64,000 nt of DNA from JAPORK01 sp026710285 (GCA_965201045.1 OZ241746.1:124001-188000), one strand, 5' to 3'; counted from the stretch's first letter, positions 37,701 through 47,961 are shown. Notes: generated by a model not told the origin, from the letters alone. Numbers and translations are program-made.

Positions 37701-40265
37701 AGTTGCTGGTAATAACCACTGTTTGACCGGTTGACTGAGCACATTTGCTCTGGATACAGAGATAACAGAGCGTTCACCCTCTGCACTCTGCTGATAACTG
37801 ACTACACATCTGTCACTGTCATCATAATGCATAACAGTCATTCTTCCATCAGGCAGATGCTTCCGCATAACTCTTCCGGTATCATCATAATCCTGCGTGA
37901 TATCCAGTGTGATCAATTGTCCTGATTCTTTAAAAATATAGCTGCTTTGTCGGGCAATACGTCCGTATTGATCATAGCTAATTTTTTGTACCGGCCACCA
38001 GTGATCTTGCTGCTTTTTACCTGCTGTATCAATGGATTCAGTAAAACTTTTCAGCACTCTTCCTGCACTGTCAAACACAATTTTCTTCTGTAATCCATTT
38101 ACAGCTGTAACCACAACCTGGTTAAGGTTCTCAGATATCGTATAACTATAATAAATACTGGCAGCAAAATCAGTACCTGCAGCACGCTCTGCTTTTATCA
38201 TTCGGTCCCACTGGTCATAGTAATAGCGGTTACTGTATTTTTTCTCTACATCTGTTACCATGAGGACCTGATTTGTGAACAGACTAGTTGTTGTATAAAA
38301 TGACATTAGACGTTTATTATCAGATAATTCAATAGCACTATAAGTTGTTTTAGTATAATTATCCGGACTTTTTATATAATAGTAATCTCTGATTACAAAA
38401 TCTGATAAATCAGTCTCATTTTTCTTACCTGTTACTATCAGTTGCTTTAACAAACCATAAGTTAATAAATCATCAGGATTATTATAATAGTGACGAACTG
38501 TTGTTAATTGTTGATTACCAGATTTTTCTATTTGATGATGCAGAACAATAATATAGCCTTTTCCATTATGATTAATCTCCTTACGATAATAATTATATCT
38601 TGTTACAGGCAGGGGTGGATTTATACTGGTTTTGATATCAGCAGGATAACGTTCAGTAGATTCAGTTAACGTAGCAAAAGGCCATTCCTTTGAAACAGCA
38701 GGACAAACAGCATTACCGGTCAGTGGACAGTAATGGTTAATTGTTACACGTCCATAAATGTCTGTTTTCCTGATTACTCTTCCCTCTACATCATAACGGG
38801 TAGTCACTGTGGTTACAGCAGGTTTATCTGCTATATCCCCAAAGACCCGGGTTACTATTTTCAGGGGCAGACTGTAGGTAGCAGGCAAGTGAGCAAAAGC
38901 AGTATGTGCACAGCCATCAGACTGATCTGTACGACAAAAAAAGTAATGTACTGCTGACAAAATATTTCCGGTTCGGTCACTAATCTGTTTCTCATCGATC
39001 ATCAGATGATATTTGTTATAAGTACGAATTTCTCGTATGAGACCGTTATCCTGTTCAGTCTGATAAGTATAACTGACAGGTGCTTCAAACAATCTGTCTT
39101 TTGATGAATGGGCTGTAACAATCAGCTTTGCATTAAAGCCAAGATAATTATGTTCATTGCTGCTTACCTTGCCGTATCGGTAACGACTTATCATGACCGG
39201 CTCACCAAAGCCCGGATTAACAGTTTCTTTAACCACTGCACACAATATATGCAATGCTGATGGGTTATATGCTGGCACTTTTATTTCATCCGTGCAATCA
39301 TAATTAATCTGATTCTTTAATCCTGTCGGATAATGCACACCCGTTATAAAATGATGTACATAATAAAAATAAATACCATGCCCTGGATGATTATTGGATG
39401 AAGGTAAAGTGATACTATGTACTTCATTATTTTTTTTGTTAATTAATACTATAACTGGTTTACCAACTCCTCCCTGGCTAATAACCCGAAGATAATGGTT
39501 GTTTCTGTATAATTTAATGATATGTCCTTCATCATCTCTTACTGATTGTAACAGATGAGTATCGGGTATATAGCTGAAACAAATATCCCATCCATCCTGC
39601 TGTTCCAGACGAACTTCATAACCTTTATGATTCAGAATTTCCCGCAAACCATTGGCATAAGTAATAACAAAATGTGTACTGATATCTCCCTGAATAATCA
39701 TATCATGAAGCTTATGGTACAGAGGTTTCCAGCGACCATCAGACCCCTTTTTTAAATAAAAGCTTTGCCCAAAAGAGGTGGTCAGCTGACGGGTAACCGG
39801 ATTGAAATGTGTCAGATTCCAGCTCCAACCTGCTCCCAATCCGTCAGGATCAGCTAATGAACTGCTGCTATAATTGATATTCAGATTAATATCAGGTCCA
39901 TGGCCTAAATTACTCAGCATACTACCCGTTTTAACATAAGCACTGAGAATGCCTGTGCGTGGATCTACAGTAGTCCCCCATACTTTTTTAAAATTAAATG
40001 CATTTGACCATGGTTCTGTTTTTTCTACTGCTGGAGAATAAACCCTATGTAGCTTTTTTTCTATATTTGATCTGTGCTTAATATAATATTTATTTTCTGC
40101 TTTATTATAAGTATTATGCAAATAATCAAGAGACACAGTGATCTTATCTGTGAAATTATTATTTTGTATACTTGCTTCTGTACAAAATAAACTAACTGTA
40201 TAAGATAATAATGGAACAATAAATATAGAAAATAATAAAAATATTTTTTTGTACTGAGCTAACAT
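34728..40265 (-). CDS. RHS/YD-repeat giant G with Cys/His C-terminal domain
   Basis: An 1845-residue protein. I prefer the ATG at 40265 (MLAQYKKIFLLF, AGAGG upstream) over an in-frame ATG ten codons earlier, because the shorter form aligns with all paralogues. The leader and linker match F (TEASIQNNNFTDKIT), while the YD core and C-terminal part match H closely, including the block reading KVPAYNPSALHILCAVV that separates G and H from A to F. The core closes at NPVMNTDPSGNSP. The C-terminal domain has Cys about 1697, His about 1787 and YNF (Asn about 1806) where relatives have Glu or Asp. It is another recombinant: F-type front, H-type rest. Confidence 0.9.
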   Translation of the reverse strand: MLAQYKKIFLLFSIFIVPLLSYTVSLFCTEASIQNNNFTDKITVSLDYLHNTYNKAENKYYIKHRSNIEKKLHRVYSPAVEKTEPWSNAFNFKKVWGTTVDPRTGILSAYVKTGSMLSNLGHGPDINLNINYSSSSLADPDGLGAGWSWNLTHFNPVTRQLTTSFGQSFYLKKGSDGRWKPLYHKLHDMIIQGDISTHFVITYANGLREILNHKGYEVRLEQQDGWDICFSYIPDTHLLQSVRDDEGHIIKLYRNNHYLRVISQGGVGKPVIVLINKKNNEVHSITLPSSNNHPGHGIYFYYVHHFITGVHYPTGLKNQINYDCTDEIKVPAYNPSALHILCAVVKETVNPGFGEPVMISRYRYGKVSSNEHNYLGFNAKLIVTAHSSKDRLFEAPVSYTYQTEQDNGLIREIRTYNKYHLMIDEKQISDRTGNILSAVHYFFCRTDQSDGCAHTAFAHLPATYSLPLKIVTRVFGDIADKPAVTTVTTRYDVEGRVIRKTDIYGRVTINHYCPLTGNAVCPAVSKEWPFATLTESTERYPADIKTSINPPLPVTRYNYYRKEINHNGKGYIIVLHHQIEKSGNQQLTTVRHYYNNPDDLLTYGLLKQLIVTGKKNETDLSDFVIRDYYYIKSPDNYTKTTYSAIELSDNKRLMSFYTTTSLFTNQVLMVTDVEKKYSNRYYYDQWDRMIKAERAAGTDFAASIYYSYTISENLNQVVVTAVNGLQKKIVFDSAGRVLKSFTESIDTAGKKQQDHWWPVQKISYDQYGRIARQSSYIFKESGQLITLDITQDYDDTGRVMRKHLPDGRMTVMHYDDSDRCVVSYQQSAEGERSVISVSRANVLSQPVKQWLLPATIFPLPSVRSLCINSDKQPDSRVSVITYDGFGRQIMTKDPEGRIIKQNYDPLGRLTDTIDPAGNRVHLVYNLTGQIIQSWTYPVSGERYLLSSSGYNQAGQLIWHAKEDKKRTFYTYTKDGLIATITTPNRHIFSWQYNCLNLPVSQFTDNKRQWIIDYNHVTLNIQQKTDITGTKNYSYSDDGLIQELIHVGKNSYSDYKLQQKYDNNRRIINTTDISGNKTVNQYDWLGRISRISYQSYQKNNIEKLFVPAYDRFSRIQHINYGNGLYRTFHYDAWGHKDQITDIQREQLISAWSMIYDISGNIIRISQTAEKKQFAILHYKYDMLDNLISVQCQGSPGLPLCPHDTSLSGSGLKQAPVIIRQDYTFTPLNRLNSIQEVLQPVQQKQTISKVINYYYTNTKVPLRFQQISTAWNHNRPVLQNFIYDNRGNMAVDGQNHHIIYNALNEVIRVISSAGKLSDYTYDGSGKEVMEKNVNGLSYLFYCGNTLINEKITDPQQDSHITGYLGVAKATDGIISEYYQSSYKGDITGIFKKNNNGRYYFQQRNIYSPYGMIWHKKSKRLPLYQQTLQGFDGERTDPATGWQFLGNGNRTYNPEQHYFLSEDQADDGYAFGSNNPVMNTDPSGNSPRWLGEAFKWAGYVSTLGLGALHQRWANITSAVVQLGCTVATLGAAVAGAGSAALAGVVAGTTLISSIPVVASAVPANKGLNLAGKIIGMAEMAVSIAAGGIDFLPSAIAGQGEDAIDVPMVKFPFRMFSIKSKNSFGSGVLAIDKNFGFSEEALMSALYTPPEFFPAASPASVIIKELSVLAPDGYLTFLNEKEVSQAWLYLRGSSFKDNIECDTGTILLAYHLANKQLPIGELANFLSVRSECPDCTEVFSENHPYFVALNEILKPLKKGRILFNLRNYTIHDLYCALNRVDSCIIASGYNHIAVIKQIQDSFIIKYGIYNFCRERGLDVTYVRKLNDFFYNSEQGKIIITGYMQIKINS

Positions 40266-40594
40266 TTTTATGCCTCTGAATTCATACATTGACAAATAAA
40301 TTAACAGTTGAATTTCAGTAATTTCTCCATACCACAGGTAAAATTGCTTCTACGATGTTTCGGCTGTTTTTTGGTATTTTTGTTAATTCCTTTAACTTAT
40401 TTAGTCAAATGTGAAAAACCCAAATTAAGGAAAATAACAGTCCAATACAAGCATTCCTTGTATCTAATGTCTTTATGGTTCATTGGGTCAAACGAAAAAA
40501 CATCAACAAACCCTGGCAGTATTTACATTGATGATTTTTCTATACAGTTTTTCTGATTTAACAAAATTGCACATAATCAGATATCAGTACACAA
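40266..40594. other. Spacer G-H with leader of G and conserved YIDDF remnant
   Basis: 329 bp. It contains the leader of G on the right of the start codon and, near 40497-40556 on the plus strand, a short reading KTSTNPGSIYIDDFSIQFF that ends in TGA and is paralleled in the F-G spacer. That conserved reading looks like the 3' tail of a lost gene carried along by the duplication. No other gene is visible. Confidence 0.45.
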
Positions 40595-43500
40595 TTATGA
40601 GTTAATTTTTAGCTGCATATAACCAGTAATAATTATTCTTTCCTGTTTATAGTTATAAAAAAATTCATCTATATGTCTAACGTATATAACACCCAAACCT
40701 TGGTTTTTACAAAAATCATAGATGCCATATTGGGTGGCGGAAAAGTCATCTTCTAGTCGTTTTATTATAGCTATATGATTATAACCACTTGCTATTATAT
40801 ACTGATCGACACGATTAAGTGCAGAAACCAAGTGATGTGCAGTATAATTTCCCAAATTGTATGATACGCGCACACTTTGCAGAGGTTGCAATATTTTATT
40901 TAAAGCTACAAAATAGGGATGATCTTTTGAAAAAATTCCGATACAACAAAAACATTCACTTCGTACAGATAAAAAATTTGCCAGATCAACGATGGGAAGC
41001 TGCTTGTTAGCAAGATGATATGCTAACAAAATAGCACCAGTGTCACACTCTATATTGTCTTTAAATGATGAACCACGTAAATAAAGCCACGCCTGTGAAA
41101 CTTCTTTCTCATTCAGGAATGTTAAATATCCATCGGGTGCAAGCACCGAAAGCTCCTTTATAACAACAGCAGTTGGAGAAGCAGCAGAAACAGATTCCAG
41201 TGGAGTATGCAGAGCATTCATAAGTGCTTCTTCAGAAAAACCAAAATTCTCACTGGTAGCTAATACACCTGATCCGAAAGAATTCTTTGACTTTATTGAA
41301 AGCATCCGAAAAGGAAATTTAACCATCTGAACATCAATTGCATCTTCTCCCTGTCCGGCAATGGCAGAGGGCAGAAAATCAATCATCCCTGCTGCAACTG
41401 AGACAGCCATTTCTGCCATACCTATCATCTTGCCTGCAAGATTAAGTCCTTTGTTAACAGGTATTGCAGAAACTATAACAGGAATACTACCGATTGCAGC
41501 GGTACCTGCTACAACTCCTGCCAACGCTGCAGAGCCTGCACCGGCAACCGCTGCTCCCAGAGTAGCAACGGTAGATCCTAACTGTATAACTGCAGAGGTA
41601 ATGTTCGCCCAGCGTTGATGTAGCGCACCTAAACCCAGTGTACTCACATATCCTGCCCATTTAAACGCTTCTCCCAGCCATCGGGGACTGTTACCAGACG
41701 GATCAATATTCATGATCGGATTATTACTACCAAAAGCATAACCATCACCCGCCTGATCTTCACTGAGAAAATAACGTTGTTCCGGATTATACGTCCGGTT
41801 GCCATCACCTAAAAATTGCCATCCCGTAGCAGGATCTGTTCGCTCACCATCAAACCCTTGTAAAGTTTGTTTATACAGTGGCAGTGTCTTGGATTTTTTA
41901 TGCCAAATCATGCCATAAGGACTATAAATATTACGTTGCTTAAAGTAATAACGTCCATTGTTGTTTTTTTTAAAAATTCCAGTAATATCACCTTTATAAC
42001 TGCTTTGATAATATTCACTGATTATACCGTCTGTCACTTTTGCCACACCGAGATAACCTGTAATATGTGAGCCCTGTTCCGGATCAATAATTTTCTCATT
42101 TATAAGTGTATTACCACAATAAAAAAGATAACTAAGACCATTGATGTTTTTTTCCATAACTTCTTTACCACTGCCATCATAGGTGTAATCGCTTAGTTTT
42201 CCTGTTGAGGAAATAACCCGAACAACTTCATTCAGTGCATTATAAAGAATATGATGATTTTGTCCGTCTACTGTCATATTACCCCTATCATCATAAATAA
42301 AGTTTTGTAAAACTGGTCTGTTATGATTCCAGGCGGTACTGATTTGCTGAAAACGCAGAGGTACCTCAGTATTTGTATAATAATAATTTATCACTTTGCT
42401 TATTGTTTGTTTTTGCTGTACAGGTTGTAATACTTCCTGTATACTATTTAATCGGTTAAGTGGTGTGAACGTATAATCCTGTTGGATAATCACCGGTGCC
42501 TGTTGCAACCCTGAACCACTGAGCGATGTATCATGCGGGCACAAAGGCAAACCAGGTGAACCCTGACACTGCATACTGATCAGGTTATCCAACATGTCAT
42601 ATTTATAATGCAGAATAGCAAATTGTTTCTTTTCTGCTGTTTGACTGATCCTGATAATGTTACCACTAATATCATATATCATCGACCATACAGATATAAG
42701 CTGCTCCCTTTGTATATCGGTTATATGATCTTTATGTCCCCAGGCATCATAGTGAAATGTACGGTACATACCATTGCCATAATTAATGTGTTGTATACGT
42801 GAAAAGTTATCGTATGAAGGTACAAATAATTTTTCGATATTATTTTTTTGATATGACTGGTAACTGATACGATAAATACGTCCCAACCAGTCATATTGAT
42901 TAACTGTTTTATTACCAGAGATATCTGTAGTATTTATAATACGTCTATTATTGTCATACTTCTGTTGTAGCTTATAATCAGAGTAGCTATTCTTTCCAAC
43001 ATGAATTAATTCCTGTATTAATCCGTCATCGCTATAAGAGTAATTTTTAGTACCCGTAATATCTATTTTTTGCTGTATATTTAATGTAATGTGATTATAA
43101 TCAATAATCCATTTCTGTTTATTATCTGTAAACTGACTAACAGGAAGATTTAAGCAATTATATTGCCATGAAAAAATATGTCGGTTTGGCGTTGTAATTG
43201 TTGCAATTAATCCATCTTTTGTGTAAGTATAAAAAGTACGTTTTTTATCTTCTTTCGCATACCAAATTAACTGTCCAGCCTGGTTATAGCCAGATGATGA
43301 CAGCAGATAACGTTCACCTGAAACAGGATACGTCCATGACTGTATAATCTGTCCTGTCAGATTATATACCAGATGCACCCTGTTCCCAGCAGGATCAATA
43401 GTATCAGTTAATCGTCCCAGTTGATCATAGTTTTGTTTGATAATTCTACCTTCAGGATCTTTTGTCATGATTTGTCGCCCAAAACCATCATAAGTGATCA

Positions 43501-46135
43501 CAGATACTCGGGAATCAGGTTGTTTATCACTATTAATACATAATGATCTTACAGAAGGCAGTGGAAATATAGTTGCTGGTAATAACCATTGCCTGATCGG
43601 TTGACTGAGCACATTTGCTCTGGATACAGAGATAACAGAGCGTTCACCCTCTGCACTCTGCTGATAACTGACTACACATCTGTCACTGTCATCATAATGC
43701 ATAACAGTCATTCTTCCATCAGGCAGATGCTTCCGCATAACTCTTCCGGTATCATCATAATCCTGCGTGATATCCAGTGTGATCAATTGTCCTGATTCTT
43801 TAAAAATATAGCTGCTTTGTCGGGCAATACGTCCGTATTGATCATAGCTAATTTTTTGTACCGGCCACCAGTGATCTTGCTGCTTTTTACCTGCTGTATC
43901 AATGGATTCAGTAAAACTTTTCAGCACTCTTCCTGCACTGTCAAACACAATTTTCTTCTGTAATCCATTTACAGCTGTAACCACAACCTGGTTAAGGTTC
44001 TCAGATATCGTATAACTATAATAAATACTGGCAGCAAAATCAGTACCTGCAGCACGCTCTGCTTTTATCATTCGGTCCCACTGGTCATAGTAATAGCGGT
44101 TACTGTATTTTTTCTCTGCATCTGTTACCATAAGGACCTGATTTGTGAACAGACTAGTTGTTGTATAAAATGACATTAGACGTTTATTATCAGATAATTC
44201 AATAGCACTATAAGTTGTTTTAGTATAATTATCCGGACTTTTTATATAATAGTAATCTCTGATTACACAATCTGATAAATCAGTCTCATTTTTCTTACCT
44301 GTTACTATCAGTTGCTTTAACAAACCATAAGTTAATAAATCATCAGTATTATTATAATAGTGACGAACTGTTGTTAATTGTTGATTACCAGATTTTTCTA
44401 TTTGATGATGCAGAACAATAATATAGCCTTTTCCATTATGATTAATCTCCTTACGATAATAATTATATCTTGTTACAGGCAGGGGTAGATTTATACTGGT
44501 TTTAATATCAGCAGGATAACGCACAGTAGATTCAGTTAATGTAGCAAAAGGCCATTCCTTTGAAACAGCAGGACAGGCAGCATTACCGGTCACTGGACAG
44601 TAATGGTTAACTGTTACACGCCCATAAATGTCTGTTTGCTTAATTACTCTTCCCTCTGCATCATAATGGGTAGTCACTGTGGTTACAGCAGGTTTATCTG
44701 CTATATCCCCAAAGACCCGGGTTACTATTTTCAGGGGCAGACTGTAGGTAGCAGGCAAGTGAGCAAAAGCAGTATGTGCACAGCCATCAGACTGATCTGT
44801 ACGACAAAAAAAGTAATGTACTGCTGACAAAATATTTCCGGTTCGGTCACTAATCTGTTTCTCATCGATCATCAGATGATATTTGTTATAAGTACGAATT
44901 TCTCGTATGAGGCCGTTATCCTGTTCAGTCTGATAAGTATAACTGACAGGTGCTTCAAACAATCTGTCTTTTGATGAATGGGCTGTAACAGTCAGCTTTG
45001 CATTAAAGCCAAGATAATTATGTTCATTGCTGCTTACCTTGCCGTATCGGTAACGACTTATCATGACCGGCTCACCAAAGCCCGGATTAACAGTTTCTTT
45101 AACCACTGCACACAATATATGCAATGCTGATGGGTTATATGCTGGAACTTTTATTTCATCCGTGCAATCATAATTAATCTGATTCTTTAATCCTGTCGGA
45201 TAATGCACACCCGTTATAAAATGATGTACATAATAAAAATAAATACCATGCCCCGGACCATTATTGGATAAAGGTAAAGTGATACTATGTACTTCATTAT
45301 TTTTTTTGTTAATTAATACTATAACTGGTTTACCAACTCCTCCCTGGCTAATAACCCGAAGATAATGGTTGTTTCTGTATAATTTAATGATGTGTCCTTC
45401 ATCATCTATTACTGATTGTAACAGATGAGTACCGGGTATATAGCTGAAACAAACATCCCATCCATCCTGCTGTTCCAGACGAACTTCATAACCTTTATGA
45501 TTCAGAATTTCCCGTAGACCATTTGCATAAGTAATCACAAAATGTGTACTGATATCTCCATGAATAACCATATCATGAAGCTTATGGTACAGTGGTTTCC
45601 AGTGACCATCAGGTCCCTTTTTTAAATAAAAATTTTGTCCAAATGATGTGATCAGCTGACGGGTAACCGGATTGAAATGTGTTAGATTCCAGCTCCAACC
45701 TGTTCCCAGCCCGTCAGGATTAACTAATGAACTGCTGCTATAATTGATATTCAGATTAATATCAGGTCCATGTCCTAAATTACTCAGCATACTACCCGTT
45801 TTAACATAAGCACTGAGAATGCCTGTGCGTGGATCTACAGTAGTCCCCCATACTTTTTTAAAATTAAATGCATTTGACCATGGTTCTGTTTCACCTAATA
45901 CTGAAGAATAAAATTTCTGTTGTTTTTTTGTTAAATTTGATTTGCGTTTAATATAATTTTTAATTGTTTTTTTATTTCTATAATTATCCAAATAGTCAAA
46001 AAACATAGAATGCTGATCAGCTAAACTACTGTTTTGTATATTTGACTCTTTACAAAACAAACTAACTATGCAACATAATAACAAAGCAATGAATATAAAA
46101 AAGAATAAAAACATTTTTTTATATTGAGCCAACAT
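40595..46135 (-). CDS. RHS/YD-repeat giant H with Cys/His C-terminal domain
   Basis: An 1846-residue protein starting MLAQYKKMFLFFFIF at 46135, with AAGGTATAAAA upstream. Signal segment to about residue 28, then a lysine-rich linker of its own. Core is very close to G. The C-terminal part follows the G pattern: Ala-rich hydrophobic region, then IAGQGEDAIDV and the FPFRML motif seen in C, D, E and G. The catalytic-looking residues are Cys about 1697 (CDTGAILLAY), His about 1787 (SGYNHIAII) and Asp about 1807 (YDF), the best acidic candidate in the array. It is the promoter-proximal first member if the array is read as a transcription unit, although each gene has its own leader. Confidence 0.9.
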   Translation of the reverse strand: MLAQYKKMFLFFFIFIALLLCCIVSLFCKESNIQNSSLADQHSMFFDYLDNYRNKKTIKNYIKRKSNLTKKQQKFYSSVLGETEPWSNAFNFKKVWGTTVDPRTGILSAYVKTGSMLSNLGHGPDINLNINYSSSSLVNPDGLGTGWSWNLTHFNPVTRQLITSFGQNFYLKKGPDGHWKPLYHKLHDMVIHGDISTHFVITYANGLREILNHKGYEVRLEQQDGWDVCFSYIPGTHLLQSVIDDEGHIIKLYRNNHYLRVISQGGVGKPVIVLINKKNNEVHSITLPLSNNGPGHGIYFYYVHHFITGVHYPTGLKNQINYDCTDEIKVPAYNPSALHILCAVVKETVNPGFGEPVMISRYRYGKVSSNEHNYLGFNAKLTVTAHSSKDRLFEAPVSYTYQTEQDNGLIREIRTYNKYHLMIDEKQISDRTGNILSAVHYFFCRTDQSDGCAHTAFAHLPATYSLPLKIVTRVFGDIADKPAVTTVTTHYDAEGRVIKQTDIYGRVTVNHYCPVTGNAACPAVSKEWPFATLTESTVRYPADIKTSINLPLPVTRYNYYRKEINHNGKGYIIVLHHQIEKSGNQQLTTVRHYYNNTDDLLTYGLLKQLIVTGKKNETDLSDCVIRDYYYIKSPDNYTKTTYSAIELSDNKRLMSFYTTTSLFTNQVLMVTDAEKKYSNRYYYDQWDRMIKAERAAGTDFAASIYYSYTISENLNQVVVTAVNGLQKKIVFDSAGRVLKSFTESIDTAGKKQQDHWWPVQKISYDQYGRIARQSSYIFKESGQLITLDITQDYDDTGRVMRKHLPDGRMTVMHYDDSDRCVVSYQQSAEGERSVISVSRANVLSQPIRQWLLPATIFPLPSVRSLCINSDKQPDSRVSVITYDGFGRQIMTKDPEGRIIKQNYDQLGRLTDTIDPAGNRVHLVYNLTGQIIQSWTYPVSGERYLLSSSGYNQAGQLIWYAKEDKKRTFYTYTKDGLIATITTPNRHIFSWQYNCLNLPVSQFTDNKQKWIIDYNHITLNIQQKIDITGTKNYSYSDDGLIQELIHVGKNSYSDYKLQQKYDNNRRIINTTDISGNKTVNQYDWLGRIYRISYQSYQKNNIEKLFVPSYDNFSRIQHINYGNGMYRTFHYDAWGHKDHITDIQREQLISVWSMIYDISGNIIRISQTAEKKQFAILHYKYDMLDNLISMQCQGSPGLPLCPHDTSLSGSGLQQAPVIIQQDYTFTPLNRLNSIQEVLQPVQQKQTISKVINYYYTNTEVPLRFQQISTAWNHNRPVLQNFIYDDRGNMTVDGQNHHILYNALNEVVRVISSTGKLSDYTYDGSGKEVMEKNINGLSYLFYCGNTLINEKIIDPEQGSHITGYLGVAKVTDGIISEYYQSSYKGDITGIFKKNNNGRYYFKQRNIYSPYGMIWHKKSKTLPLYKQTLQGFDGERTDPATGWQFLGDGNRTYNPEQRYFLSEDQAGDGYAFGSNNPIMNIDPSGNSPRWLGEAFKWAGYVSTLGLGALHQRWANITSAVIQLGSTVATLGAAVAGAGSAALAGVVAGTAAIGSIPVIVSAIPVNKGLNLAGKMIGMAEMAVSVAAGMIDFLPSAIAGQGEDAIDVQMVKFPFRMLSIKSKNSFGSGVLATSENFGFSEEALMNALHTPLESVSAASPTAVVIKELSVLAPDGYLTFLNEKEVSQAWLYLRGSSFKDNIECDTGAILLAYHLANKQLPIVDLANFLSVRSECFCCIGIFSKDHPYFVALNKILQPLQSVRVSYNLGNYTAHHLVSALNRVDQYIIASGYNHIAIIKRLEDDFSATQYGIYDFCKNQGLGVIYVRHIDEFFYNYKQERIIITGYMQLKINS

Positions 46136-46194
46136 TTTTATACCTTATTAATAAATCGACGACTTTCCCCCCATAATTTCTTAATAACTACAGA

Positions 46195-46380
46195 AAAAAA
46201 TAATAATATTTTTTCTATTAAATCAATATTTTTTAGGATCTGTTGATGTTTTCTTTTGCATATTTGTAATATGGTTACACTCATTAATCCATTGTTGTGT
46301 AGTGTGTGAGCTGACTAACAGGAAGATTTAAACAATTAAATTTCTATAAAATGTGATGGTTCAGTTCTGTAACTGTTATT
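46195..46380 (-). pseudogene. Decayed RHS fragments
   Basis: Two relics lie side by side. At about 46195-46235 an AT-rich run ending TAAATCAATATTTTTTA resembles the signal-coding start of the RHS genes (TGAATCAACATTTTTATA in B to D). At 46284-46380 about 97 bp match an internal YD segment: TTAATCCATTGTTG, CTGACTAACAGGAAGATTTA and AACAATTAAATTTCTAT line up with the copy at 770-850. The matches are full of substitutions and small indels, so this is an old array member that has almost vanished. It marks the original right end of the first array. Confidence 0.65.
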
Positions 46381-46800
46381 ACCTTTAGTCCTGGCTTCGA
46401 CAAGCTATGCCTGCGAACGGAGTTGATAATAGGCTCCCATGGTTCTCACGAAAAGCCCGATACAAATTCGCACCTGCTATACGCCGAACACCATCTGCAC
46501 AGCATTCGGAGTTTACTCGCAGATTTATCCCGAACATGCGGTATGTCCCTGGTTCTGATGTTACCTATCTTTACGACGCATCAACACAGGTTTGGTTTTA
46601 TTCACCTTTTTTATTATACCTACCAACTCCATGAGTTGACTTTTAGTCCAATGGATTACCCGCTTCACCGGGCAAATATTATTCCCGCAAAAACAGTAAG
46701 CCAGGAAAAATTTTCAGCGTTTTTACGTCTGACCAAAGGTTTATGTATCAAGAGTACGGGTTTAACCCCGGGACTATGTAGGCAAATCATAACATCTTAA
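46381..46800 (+). other. Unrecognised segment with overlapping open frames
   Basis: The base composition is more GC-rich than in the RHS genes. Two plus-strand frames overlap here: 75 codons at 46407-46634 (MPANGVDNRLPWF...) and 125 codons at 46423-46800 (MIIGSHGSHEKPD...), the latter overlapping the end of the desaturase gene by 27 bp. Neither has a clear ribosome-binding site nor a family I recognise. The segment opens with TTCGACAAGCT, a motif also seen as TTTGACAAGCT near 48682, so it may be part of a dispersed repeat or a dead mobile element. Confidence 0.35.
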
Positions 46801-47961
46801 TTTTTTTGAAAAATCTCTTAATACTTGAATCCCACTCTGTTCCGCTTCAAGACACCATTTTTGTAATGCATTAACCCGTTGCTTATTCTCTTTTATTTTT
46901 TGCCATATTTCCTGTAATGCAATACGTTTTTCATAAATAATCTTTAACCGGTTAAACTCACTGATAATATTTTTTAAATGTGCCTGGTGTACAGGTTTTA
47001 AAATAGCGTGATGACGAGATAATAATTTACCTGCTTTGTGTAATCGCATCCGTTCTTGTTTAGATGCAAATTTGCCTTTTTCACTATTAATGAGTGGACG
47101 AATAACGTCCTTCGTGTAATGTGCCATTACATGAAACCGATGATTAACAATGGCCATGATAGTATTAGTATTAATTTCTGCTTTATGCTTATTTTTTTGT
47201 ATTAGTGGTGTAGAAAACAGTACTTTTGCCAGTCTGAGCATACAAAAAATACGTATCCACATCCATCCGCAATCAAATTCCCACCACTTTGAAGAAAGGC
47301 GGGCAGAATTAGGATACGCATGATGATTATTATGTAACTCTTCGCCTCCCATGATTATGCCGACAGGGAAAATATTACGTGCATTATCACTACATTCAAA
47401 GTTTCGATAGCCAAATATATGACCCACTCCGTTGACAACGCCTGCTGCCCAAAAGGGAACCCATACCATCTGAATACCCCATGCCAGCACTCCCCAAACA
47501 CCAAACATTAAAAGATAAGCTGCTAATAAAATGAAAATACCCAGCGACTGTTGCGGAGTATACAATTTTCGCTCAATCCAGTCATCAGGACAACCTTTTC
47601 CATAACGCTCCAGTGTTTGCTGGTTTTTTGCTTCTTTTCTGTATAAAAAGGCTCCACCCCACAACACACGATTTAAACCATAATGAACAGGACTATGCGG
47701 ATCATCAACAGTTTCACATTTTGCGTGGTGTTTTCTATGGATGGCAGTCCATTCTTTTGTATTAGTTGCCGAAGTAAACCATAGCCAGAAACGAAAAAAA
47801 TGCCTTAATAGCGGATGCAGATCAACAGAACGATGAGCACTGTATCTGTGCAGATAGATTGTCATCGACAAGCTGGTAATATGGGTCATTACTAATGTAA
47901 TCATCAGCATTTGCCAAATGTTACAATGAAGCAACCCCTGAATCCATAAAGAAAAATTCAT
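46774..47961 (-). CDS. Membrane acyl desaturase (delta-9 type)
   Basis: A 395-residue protein. The three histidine clusters of the membrane di-iron desaturase family are present: HRYSAH at 38-43, HRKHH at 75-79 and HNNHH at 210-214, plus NGVGH at 177-181. Hydrophobic segments lie at about 10-33, 52-66 and 140-180. Such enzymes insert a cis double bond into a saturated acyl chain (acyl-CoA or lipid-bound) at the inner membrane. The C-terminal part beyond residue 300 is a charged, probably helical extension ending LRCYDLPT, as I recall for gammaproteobacterial members. GGGG precedes the start at 47961 by seven bases. It stands alone, with an IS relic upstream. The substrate cannot be decided from sequence; it may adjust membrane fluidity. 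Confidence 0.85.
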   Translation of the reverse strand: MNFSLWIQGLLHCNIWQMLMITLVMTHITSLSMTIYLHRYSAHRSVDLHPLLRHFFRFWLWFTSATNTKEWTAIHRKHHAKCETVDDPHSPVHYGLNRVLWGGAFLYRKEAKNQQTLERYGKGCPDDWIERKLYTPQQSLGIFILLAAYLLMFGVWGVLAWGIQMVWVPFWAAGVVNGVGHIFGYRNFECSDNARNIFPVGIIMGGEELHNNHHAYPNSARLSSKWWEFDCGWMWIRIFCMLRLAKVLFSTPLIQKNKHKAEINTNTIMAIVNHRFHVMAHYTKDVIRPLINSEKGKFASKQERMRLHKAGKLLSRHHAILKPVHQAHLKNIISEFNRLKIIYEKRIALQEIWQKIKENKQRVNALQKWCLEAEQSGIQVLRDFSKKLRCYDLPT

